From contig CAIKQM010000402.1 in NCBI GenBank assembly GCA_903829565.1, positions 1 to 16,266 of the forward strand: 16,266 bases of DNA, read 5' to 3'. The position numbers and the translations under genes were made by a program. Shown here in pieces: positions 1 to 5,373 of this stretch. Position 1 is the stretch's first letter. Every line of letters starts with the position of its first letter. The notes under the pieces are model-generated. The model worked only from the letters and a program-made list of their open reading frames with translations. It searched no databases and had not been told where the DNA came from. The DNA is from an uncultured Planctomycetota bacterium. Its GTDB lineage: Bacteria > Planctomycetota > UBA1135 > GCA-002686595.

Positions 1-267
1 CTCCAGCTCGCGCTCCAAGCCGCGCCGCGTGCGCAGCACGGCACCCGCGCGCAACAAGCCCAGCTCGCTGCGCGGCGCGCGCGAGTACTCGAGCTCCAGC
101 GTCGCGCCGAAATCAAGCACGCCAAAGTAACGCGAGGTAGGCCTGTACGCACCCTTGGCCAACAACGCCACACGCCCGTGCTCGCGCGTCAGCACATGCA
201 CGACCAGCGACGACTCCCCGTAGGGATGTCGCCGCAGCAGCACAGCGTGGTCGCGGACGACGGCCAT
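1..267 (-). CDS. recO: DNA repair protein RecO, N-terminal part (runs off left edge)
   Basis: Reading the minus strand from the ATG at 267 gives 89 open codons to the window edge. The product reads MAVVRDHAVLLRRHPYGESS at the start, then TREHGRV (residues 27-33) and AKGAYRPTSR (37-46). This is the RecO OB-fold signature: an early hydrophobic strand, PYGESS, T-x-E-x-G-R-V, and AKGAR/Y-P-x-S. RecO works in the RecFOR pathway, loading RecA onto SSB-coated single-stranded DNA at gaps and aiding strand annealing. The helical middle and the zinc-finger C-terminus lie outside the window. No clear Shine-Dalgarno precedes the ATG, so the exact start is not fixed. The stop codon of the next gene upstream on this strand is 48 bp away, so read-through from it is possible. 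The family call is confident because several conserved blocks occur in the right order and spacing. Confidence 0.88.
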   Translation of the reverse strand, partial: MAVVRDHAVLLRRHPYGESSLVVHVLTREHGRVALLAKGAYRPTSRYFGVLDFGATLELEYSRAPRSELGLLRAGAVLRTRRGLERELE

Positions 268-315
268 AAGGTTCAGGTTAGCCCGGCAGCCGTCGCCGCG
301 CACCCGTTGTGCGTG

Positions 316-768
316 TCAGTCGTCGCAGGCGCAGGACAATTCGAGGTGTTGTTCGAGGGCCATCGCTCCGGTGGCGCAGTCCAGGATCCTGAAGTCGGTC
401 GTGTGTTTGCCACCGCAGATCGCCAGTTGGCTGCCCGGACGCGAGTACTGCGGCAGGGAGGAAGACCAGCCGCCCGAGTTGATCTGGTAGGCCATGCACC
501 ATCCTGTGCCGTTGCCATTGAAGATAACGGCCAAGTCGCGCTGGCAGTAGCGGCACGTGACGCAGGTGCTGGTCGCCGACCCGTTCTGGGCGACGGCCGT
601 GATGACGGCGTAGGTAACGCCTGTCGGAATGCTGCCCACCATGGAATCACCCGCTGTGCTGGCATAGCAGGTCACGGGGCAGGGGGCCTGAGCCAGCGCA
701 TTCGGCTGGCTGATCCAGCAGACCACCGAGCATAAAAGTGCGCTGAGCGAGAATCGGCTGAGGTTCAT
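316..768 (-). CDS. Small secreted Cys-rich protein, function unknown
   Basis: The product has 150 residues. The frame stays open upstream to 972, but the ATG at 768 places a good signal peptide at the N-terminus: MNLSRF, a hydrophobic stretch (about residues 7-20), then ALAQ-AP as a likely signal peptidase I site near residue 27. The mature part has ten cysteines (30, 34, 69, 72, 75, 91, 118, 131, 146, 148), including a CxxCxxC at 69-75 and a C-x-C four residues from the C-terminus. In an exported protein these are more likely disulfides than metal ligands. It is Gly/Ser/Thr-rich with no domain I recognise. It is divergent from the membrane-anchored gene starting at 976 and shares a 207-bp control region with it. 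A second small secreted Cys-rich protein, also next to an anchored protein, lies at 4714-5187. There is no convincing Shine-Dalgarno. That it is a gene is likely; its function is unknown. Confidence 0.7.
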   Translation of the reverse strand: MNLSRFSLSALLCSVVCWISQPNALAQAPCPVTCYASTAGDSMVGSIPTGVTYAVITAVAQNGSATSTCVTCRYCQRDLAVIFNGNGTGWCMAYQINSGGWSSSLPQYSRPGSQLAICGGKHTTDFRILDCATGAMALEQHLELSCACDD

Positions 769-893
769 TGGGTTCCAATCATTCTGTCTACATGGGATTT
801 GGCACCTGCCCGAACGCCGGCAGAGCGGGGCGCGGTCGTCCCGGGTAGGGCGCTGCGTCCGGCAACGAAGCGCTCGCCAACCCAACCGTGTGA

Positions 894-914
894 CCGGAAT
901 TCCGGGATTTAAAT
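894..914. promoter_or_regulatory. 12-bp palindrome plus AT-rich palindrome in a divergent control region
   Basis: The 207-bp gap between the divergent starts at 768 and 976 is GC-rich except here. Positions 894-905 read CCGGAATTCCGG, a perfect 12-bp palindrome. It is followed at 907-914 by ATTTAAAT, itself palindromic. On the minus strand 918-913 reads CATAAT, five of six matches to a -10 element, but no fitting -35 is seen. On the plus strand TAAATT (910-915) is a weak -10. The rest of the gap (769-893 and 915-963) shows nothing else I can name. A regulator site or promoter core is plausible but not shown. Confidence 0.35.
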
Positions 915-963
915 TATGGGATTTGCTGTCCGGTTTTTGTTCGCCGAGACCTACCACTTTCGT

Positions 964-969
964 GAAAGG
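964..969 (+). promoter_or_regulatory. Ribosome binding site deciding the start at 976
   Basis: GAAAGG lies 6 bases before the ATG at 976. The frame is open from an earlier ATG at 916, but that one has no such site and would put 20 mostly polar residues before the membrane segment. The site therefore favours 976. Confidence 0.55.
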
Positions 970-975
970 CATCTC

Positions 976-1713
976 ATGACTCCCGCTCGCATGCTTCTAT
1001 CTGGCGCTCTTGGCATGGCTGTCCTTGGGTTGTTCGCATGGTTCGTCCTGCGCAAACCTAATGGCGAACCGAACGCATCGCTCGCAGCACCCGCATCGGT
1101 TGCGCAACCAGAGGTTGCAGGTGCCGCACGCCTTGCGAACGTGAACCAGTCGACGGCGACTCGGACACCGCCCGAGAGCCCCGGCAATGCGAACGCCGTC
1201 AACAAGACGGCCGAACAGGTCGGCACCGAAGCCCGACCGCAAACGGATAGAAGTCGCATTCCTGGTACGCGCGAGTGGCGCGCACGCATTCTGCGCAACG
1301 ACTTGGCTGCCTTCGAGGCTGCCGCAGCACGGATGGACGCGGAGCAATGGGAGAACTTCTTGATGCCTGTCCTGACCAGCGCCGTCGCCGTTGAGTTGGA
1401 TCGGGCCGGCCGTCACTTGCCGCTGAGTGAGAGCAGTCAACCCTTGCCGAGCCAGCACGAGTTCCAGTTCAACAACGGCAAATACAGGCCTGGAGCGGGT
1501 GAATTTCCAGTGTACGACGAGTTCATGGCCGCCCGCGCGGCCCAGTCCAGGGCACGGCGTGCCTTCGAAGATTCCAAGGCACCTGGTCGCTACCAGAACA
1601 GCTATCCGTTCGACCCGGGCTACGTGCAGCGTGTGCGCGACTTGGTCGCCCAAGCAGAGGCGCACCTGCAAGAGTCGGACGCACCCTGGCCCGAATCCCA
1701 GTACGCACGCTGA
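976..1713 (+). CDS. Membrane-anchored protein with N-terminal TM segment, function unknown
   Basis: The product has 245 residues from the ATG at 976, chosen for its GAAAGG site. Residues 5-25 form one hydrophobic segment (MLLSGALGMAVLGLFAWFVL) followed by RK, giving a signal anchor with the bulk outside the cytoplasm. Residues of about 28-95 are a low-complexity Ala/Pro/Asn/Thr linker. The rest is a soluble, mostly helical domain, with a Trp-containing helix pair around residues 100-145 (EWRARILRNDL, then MDAEQWENFLMPVL) and an Arg/Glu-rich C-terminal helix. I recognise no enzyme motif. Its layout (signal anchor, Ala/Pro linker, about 150-residue helical domain) resembles that of the gene at 3990-4706, and both stand next to a secreted Cys-rich protein gene. 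It ends 28 bp from the convergent CorC-like gene. The gene is probably real; its function is unknown. Confidence 0.72.
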   Translation: MTPARMLLSGALGMAVLGLFAWFVLRKPNGEPNASLAAPASVAQPEVAGAARLANVNQSTATRTPPESPGNANAVNKTAEQVGTEARPQTDRSRIPGTREWRARILRNDLAAFEAAAARMDAEQWENFLMPVLTSAVAVELDRAGRHLPLSESSQPLPSQHEFQFNNGKYRPGAGEFPVYDEFMAARAAQSRARRAFEDSKAPGRYQNSYPFDPGYVQRVRDLVAQAEAHLQESDAPWPESQYAR

Positions 1714-1741
1714 CGGCTGGCTTGGGATCAGGCGGCGCGGC

Positions 1742-3055
1742 TCAACTGGCAATGGCTCGTTCGAGTTTGACTTCCAGCACGCGGCGGTCGGAGGACTGCG
1801 TGACGACGAGGTGGCGGCCGCCGAGCTCAAGCGTTTCGCCGCCCTTGGGGAAGCGTCCGAGCTCGAAGAGCACCGCGCCGGCCAAGGTCTCGTAGCTTTC
1901 CGATTCGGGGATCGAGGTACCGAGCTCCTCATTCACCTCGGCCACGCGCAGCGACGCATCAATCAAGGTGCTGCCATCGGCCAAACGCTTGATGCGTTGC
2001 GGTTCTTTTTCGTCGGTCTCGTCCGACATTTCGCCGACGACTTCGCGCAGCAAATCATCCAGCGTGATCAGTCCCGCCGTGCCGCCGTATTCATCCAGCG
2101 CGATGACGAGCTTGAGCCGCTCGCGCCGGAATTCGGCCAGCAGCTCGCTAATCGTTTTGGTCTCGGGCACGAAATGCACCGGGTGCAACAGGTCGCGCAA
2201 GGCGTGCACATGGAAGGCGCCCGTGGCCGCCACGCCGACGAGATCGCGCGCCGTGACATAGCCTAGAATCGTGTCGGGACCGCCATCCCACACCGGTAGG
2301 CGCGAGTGGCCGCTGGCCGCCAAAGTTTGCGCCGCTGCGGCAACGGGTTCGGCTCCATCGATTCCGATGATCTCGGTGCGAGGGGTCATCACGGCTGACA
2401 CCGGTACATCGCGCGACTCGATCACATTGCCGATGATCTCTTTCTCGGCTTCGTCGAGTTCGCCTACGGCTTCGCTTTCGACGATCACATCGCGCAGGCC
2501 CTCGACCAGCATCTGCGCTTGGGCGGCTTGCTGCTCGACACCGACGACGCGCTCGACGGCGCGCTGCAAGGCGCCGAACAGCCAAGAAACCCAACGCAGG
2601 AGCGCGTGGGCCAGTGAGAAGGGGATGAGTGTGCGGACGAGCAGCGGATCGCCGAGGCGCGGCACGAGCGCCTGCGGCAGCACCTCGCAGAAGGCGAGCA
2701 TGGCGGGTACGGCGACGCCGATCGTGGTCCAAATCTGCGTGGCACCCGCTTGGCCCCACAAGCCGATCGACCGGTAGAGCAAGACGGCGAAGCTGGCGCG
2801 CAGGAAGACCTCGGCTAGGGCTGCGCTCGAGCCCAGTTCGCTAGAACGCTCCAGCAAGGCGGCGAGTCGCTCGCGGCGCCGATCGGGGAGCCCTTCGAGT
2901 GTGCGGCTGGCTACGGCCCGTTCCAAGGCGGCACGGAAGATCGCGACCAAACCAGCACCCAGTAGGCACAGGAGCGGCGGGCCAAAGTCGGCCAAGGTGC
3001 TCGAGAGCAGGGGCCAGAGGGCCTCCGGCGTGGCGATCGTAGACGAGAGCAGCAC
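1742..3055 (-). CDS. CorC/HlyC-family (CNNM-CBS) membrane protein
   Basis: The product has 437 residues, the usual size of the UPF0053/HlyC-CorC family. The order is: an N-terminal CNNM (DUF21) membrane domain (about 20-170) with hydrophobic segments near 26-42, 83-95, 110-130 and 141-160; a CBS pair (about 220-340); and a CorC_HlyC transporter-associated domain (about 352-433). Family marks are VMTPRTEI (222-229), then DEYGGTAGLITLDDL (321-335) and VVGE (339-342). Members are linked to magnesium or cobalt efflux and to membrane stress tolerance; the nucleotide-binding CBS pair gates the membrane part. The older hemolysin label is misleading. The start is a GTG at 3055 with no clear Shine-Dalgarno; any start before about residue 20 would keep the domains whole. 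It is divergent from the ECF-like sigma gene across 193 bp holding an inverted repeat. The substrate cannot be read from the sequence. Confidence 0.93.
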   Translation of the reverse strand: MLLSSTIATPEALWPLLSSTLADFGPPLLCLLGAGLVAIFRAALERAVASRTLEGLPDRRRERLAALLERSSELGSSAALAEVFLRASFAVLLYRSIGLWGQAGATQIWTTIGVAVPAMLAFCEVLPQALVPRLGDPLLVRTLIPFSLAHALLRWVSWLFGALQRAVERVVGVEQQAAQAQMLVEGLRDVIVESEAVGELDEAEKEIIGNVIESRDVPVSAVMTPRTEIIGIDGAEPVAAAAQTLAASGHSRLPVWDGGPDTILGYVTARDLVGVAATGAFHVHALRDLLHPVHFVPETKTISELLAEFRRERLKLVIALDEYGGTAGLITLDDLLREVVGEMSDETDEKEPQRIKRLADGSTLIDASLRVAEVNEELGTSIPESESYETLAGAVLFELGRFPKGGETLELGGRHLVVTQSSDRRVLEVKLERAIAS

Positions 3056-3090
3056 AGGTGGTAGCGCAGAAGTGTAGCGTCTGGCGCGGG

Positions 3091-3108
3091 CGTTACCTTG
3101 GCGTAACG
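3091..3108. promoter_or_regulatory. Inverted repeat CGTTAC-N6-GTAACG, candidate operator
   Basis: A perfect 6-bp inverted repeat with a 6-bp spacer sits in the 193-bp divergent gap (3056-3248) between the CorC-like gene and the sigma gene. It is 36 bp upstream of the GTG at 3055 and 140 bp upstream of the sigma ATG. The half-site spacing suits one DNA turn between the arm centres (12 bp), so a dimeric regulator is possible. It could equally be a small hairpin in the leader of the CorC-like mRNA. I see no clear -35/-10 pair elsewhere in this gap. Confidence 0.4.
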
Positions 3109-3248
3109 GAGCGCGCGGGGTCCGGCGTACCCCAGCGCTGCGCCAGCCCGCGTTGGATCGGCTTGCAAGGCATGGATCGGCAGATACTTAGGATCGCTGG
3201 TGGCAAAATCTTCCCGCTCGGCACGCCCCGTGCTCTTAGGGCAGGCCT

Positions 3249-3968
3249 ATGGCCGCTCTAGCACTCGAAGTCGTGAACGCGAAGGTCGCCCTGCGTCTCC
3301 AAAGTCGGGGCGTGGTTTTGGATCCGCTCCCTGGCGAGCCCGACGAGGATTGGCGCGCGCGCTTGGAGACCGCCTTGTGCGCCCTGTTCCGCGACGAGCG
3401 CGACCCGGATTCGTTCGAGGAACTGTACCGCGTCGGGGGACCGGCGTTGTTGCGCTGGATCGAGCTGTTGGCGCGCGGCTTGCGCTTGGATGCGCAGGAA
3501 CTCCTGCAGGACGCCTTTGTGAACATGTACCGCTATGCGGCCAGCTTCCGCGACGAGGCCCCGCGCAGCTTTGCGGTGTGGTCGCGGACGATCGCGGGGA
3601 ACTTGGTGCGGCGGGCGCGCGCAGCCCGGCGCGGCATGTCGCTCGAAGCGCTGATGGAAGTGCGCGCCGAGCCGCGCGACCCGCACGCCGGGCCGGTGCA
3701 AGTGACGGTCGAGGACGAGGAGCGCGAACGCTTGGCGCAGGCGTGGATCATCGTGCTGTCGCGCTGGCTGGAGGCGTATGAAGCGCTCAGCCCGCGCGAG
3801 CGACGCTTGATGGACTTGGTCGAGGTGCGCGGCCTGTCGTACTCGGCCGCCGCAGAGGACATGGGGCTCGGGCTATCGAATGTGAAGATGATCTTGTTCC
3901 GCGCGCGCACGCGCATGCGCCAGCGCATCGGCGGCGAGTTCGAACAGGCTGTGCGCCGGGCGGGATGA
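3249..3968 (+). CDS. ECF-like RNA polymerase sigma factor (sigma70 family)
   Basis: The product has 239 residues from the ATG at 3249, preceded by AGGGCAGG. Region 2 covers about 55-128: FEELYRVGGPALLRWIELLA, then AQELLQDAFVNMYRYAASFR (82-101), the core-binding and -10-recognition block, with W111 and the basic RRARAARR tail. Region 4 covers about 178-228: ALSPRERRLMDLVEVRGLSY followed by the helix-turn-helix AAEDMGLGLSNVKMILFRAR (201-220) that would read the -35. Regions 1.1 and 3 are absent, as in ECF sigmas. A 50-residue N-terminal extension and an acidic 20-residue stretch before region 4 make it somewhat longer than usual. No anti-sigma gene is adjacent in the same direction, so its control is unknown. 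It is divergent from the CorC-like gene and convergent with the anchored-protein gene at 3990. The family call is confident; the regulon is not known. Confidence 0.9.
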   Translation: MAALALEVVNAKVALRLQSRGVVLDPLPGEPDEDWRARLETALCALFRDERDPDSFEELYRVGGPALLRWIELLARGLRLDAQELLQDAFVNMYRYAASFRDEAPRSFAVWSRTIAGNLVRRARAARRGMSLEALMEVRAEPRDPHAGPVQVTVEDEERERLAQAWIIVLSRWLEAYEALSPRERRLMDLVEVRGLSYSAAAEDMGLGLSNVKMILFRARTRMRQRIGGEFEQAVRRAG

Positions 3969-3987
3969 AGCACCGCCCGGCGCACAG
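3949..3987. terminator. Perfect 15-bp hairpin between convergent genes, likely bidirectional terminator
   Basis: The left arm 3949-3963 (CTGTGCGCCGGGCGG) and right arm 3973-3987 (CCGCCCGGCGCACAG) are exact reverse complements around a 9-base loop. The left arm is coding (last codons of the sigma gene) and the sigma stop codon TGA (3966-3968) sits in the loop. The right arm ends two bases before the stop codon of the opposing gene. Position and strength suggest a shared transcription stop, but neither side has a real T-run, so it is not a canonical intrinsic terminator. Confidence 0.6.
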
Positions 3988-3989
3988 GT

Positions 3990-4706
3990 TCAATACCCAG
4001 CTAGGGCGTTGCGCATCTCCAGTGCGGCTTGTTCCTTGAGGGCCGCAATCTGCTCACGCATCGCGTCGAGATCAGGTACATCGCCAGGCATCAGGGCGAG
4101 ATAGCGGTCCTCGCTCAGCGTTTGGGTGGCCGGATCCTCCGTAGCCTGATTGGCCACGCTGGCGATGTTTACGATCGCTCCGGGAGTCTTCATCGCAAGT
4201 TTCGCCTGTGCCGGATCAAGGTACTTGCCGGTCTTGCGCAACGCGTCGAGGCTCTCATCGCGCAGCCCCGTGTAACGCCAGTAGAGCGGCAAGATCTCGG
4301 AGGCGTAGCGTTCTTGGATAGCGCAGAAATCCCTGGCCTTTTTTCCATGCAAGAACTTCTTGTCCGGGTTGATGCGCGGATCCTGCAGTAGCTTCAAGCA
4401 GTCAGGCATTGCGCGGCTTGACACTTTGAAGAAGCGCTCTTTGGCTGGGTCGAAGGACTTGGCGATTTGGTCAAAGCGGGCATCGTCATCGAGTGCCACG
4501 ATCGACTCGACTTCGGGCTCGCGGGGGGCCTCGGTCGGCTTGGCCAGATCAGAGTTGTAAGCGGAAACCGCCTGCGTTGCCTCGGGGCTCGAAGCGGGAG
4601 TCGCCGCATTGGAGACCTCTTGCGGCGTGGCGAACCACGACCGCGTGCCGAGGACCAACAGTGCAACCACTCCTGCGCCCAATAGTGTGCGTTGTAAGGT
4701 GGTCAT
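3990..4706 (-). CDS. Membrane-anchored protein with N-terminal TM segment, function unknown
   Basis: The product has 238 residues. The frame is open upstream to 4763, but the ATG at 4706 is preferred: TGAGGG (overlapping the stop of the upstream gene) lies 4 bases before it, and it places the hydrophobic segment LLGAGVVALLVLGT (8-21) at the N-terminus. Residues of about 26-65 form an Ala/Pro/Ser linker. Residues 66-238 are charged and helical with no enzyme motif I know. Two cysteines (103 and 128) could form a disulfide if the domain is outside the cytoplasm. The gene follows the secreted Cys-rich gene at 4714 with only 7 bp between them, so the two are very likely co-transcribed and may act together. 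Its overall plan matches the gene at 976-1713, though the sequences share little beyond the N-terminal region. It converges with the sigma gene at the hairpin described at 3949-3987. Confidence 0.75.
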   Translation of the reverse strand: MTTLQRTLLGAGVVALLVLGTRSWFATPQEVSNAATPASSPEATQAVSAYNSDLAKPTEAPREPEVESIVALDDDARFDQIAKSFDPAKERFFKVSSRAMPDCLKLLQDPRINPDKKFLHGKKARDFCAIQERYASEILPLYWRYTGLRDESLDALRKTGKYLDPAQAKLAMKTPGAIVNIASVANQATEDPATQTLSEDRYLALMPGDVPDLDAMREQIAALKEQAALEMRNALAGY

Positions 4707-4710
4707 CTCA

Positions 4711-4715
4711 CCCTC
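4711..4715 (-). promoter_or_regulatory. Ribosome binding site deciding the start at 4706
   Basis: The minus strand reads GAGGG, then TGAG, then ATG. The site overlaps the TGA stop (4716-4714) of the preceding gene, an arrangement that often goes with translational coupling. It favours the ATG at 4706 over the upstream in-frame ATG at 4763. Confidence 0.6.
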
Positions 4716-5187
4716 ACTGGCACGCTTCGCAGGTGTGCTGGATCGAGAACAGCGGCGTAGCATTCAATCCGTAGACGGCCTGCAGCAGGCTGCCCTCGCC
4801 GCAGGCGGGCTGGTCGTCGACGCAGAGCAGGAACGCACCTCCGGTTCCCAGCCAACCGGCCCCTAGGAGACGGTTGTCCAAGGACACCCCGATGCGGCAA
4901 GGAGCAGTGCCGGTGATCTTCAGATCGTAGGCGAAGGTGCAGGGCTCCGGCTGTGTCGGGCAGGGGGCGACACCTGCGCAGGCACCATCGTCGATTACTT
5001 CGATGATGCGTTCGACCGTGATGGTCAAGGGATAGCAATTGGCAGGAGCATTTCCGGCGAAAGGAGAAAACTGAACGGAGCCAATGCTTGCGGAGCATTC
5101 ACAGGTCGAGGTGGCTTGCGGAGCCGCAAAGCTAAGAGTCGCGGCAAAGGCGATGGCGGAGAGCGGGAGTATGGCTTGATGGTTCAT
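4714..5187 (-). CDS. Small secreted Cys-rich protein, function unknown
   Basis: The product has 157 residues. The N-terminus has a signal peptide: a hydrophobic core at about residues 6-20 (ILPLSAIAFAATLSF), then AAPQATS with likely cleavage around residue 22-26. The mature part has eleven cysteines (29, 31, 51, 70, 76, 83, 97, 122, 129, 153, 156), starting with C-x-C and ending with CEACQ. It looks like a disulfide-rich beta protein with Gly-rich turns (GAGWLGTGGAF at 109-119). I recognise no domain. It heads a two-gene unit with the anchored protein at 3990-4706. A promoter with TTGACA at -35 lies 91-120 bp upstream of its start. The size, the paired cysteines at both ends and the partner type recall the secreted protein at 316-768, but a direct alignment by eye is weak. 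No strong Shine-Dalgarno is seen. Confidence 0.72.
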   Translation of the reverse strand: MNHQAILPLSAIAFAATLSFAAPQATSTCECSASIGSVQFSPFAGNAPANCYPLTITVERIIEVIDDGACAGVAPCPTQPEPCTFAYDLKITGTAPCRIGVSLDNRLLGAGWLGTGGAFLLCVDDQPACGEGSLLQAVYGLNATPLFSIQHTCEACQ

Positions 5188-5277
5188 GTTCAGTGCTTTC
5201 GTGGGGCCAAAAGAAACAGAGGGAGGATGGGCAGCTGCTACCTACGTAAAACGAAAGTAGGCGCCTAACCACATAAG

Positions 5278-5307
5278 ATGCTAGTCAGCGTGACAATACC
5301 CTGTCAA
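5278..5307 (-). promoter_or_regulatory. sigma70-like promoter with overlapping TGACA-N6-TGTCA dyad
   Basis: On the minus strand, TTGACA (5307-5302) is a perfect -35. After an 18-bp spacer TAGCAT (5283-5278) matches four of six -10 bases. It points at the secreted-protein gene starting at 5187, giving a leader of roughly 80-85 bases. On the plus strand 5291-5306 reads tgaca-ataccc-tgtca, a perfect 5-bp dyad that covers the -35. A third half-site, gtca at 5284-5287, pairs with tgac at 5291-5294. A repressor bound here would block the -35. The remaining parts of the 186-bp gap (5188-5277, 5308-5364) show nothing else clear. Confidence 0.5.
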
Positions 5308-5364
5308 GGCGATGGTACATGCCCCTTCAGCTAGACTGCGCCGCCCGCCGATAGAGCCGGGTCC

Positions 5365-5368
5365 GGAG
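5365..5368 (+). promoter_or_regulatory. Ribosome binding site supporting a TTG start at 5374
   Basis: GGAG lies 5 bases before the TTG at 5374. There is no ATG or GTG between the site and the first glycosyltransferase strand (SVVMPVYNE), so TTG is the only start that keeps the domain whole. Confidence 0.55.
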
Positions 5369-5373
5369 CCCCC

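Noticed and set aside
522..564. CxxCxxC of the secreted protein as an iron-sulfur or zinc site
   Set aside because: The protein has a signal peptide and ten mature cysteines, so disulfides are more likely; no known Fe-S family matches.
178..735. 185-residue open frame on the plus strand
   Set aside because: It is antisense to the secreted Cys-rich protein, which has a clean signal peptide, and it runs into recO on the other strand.
997..1932. 311-residue open frame on the minus strand
   Set aside because: It is antisense to the anchored-protein gene and runs into the CorC-like gene. Its composition is Arg/Pro/Ser-rich with no motif, as expected of a shadow frame in GC-rich DNA.
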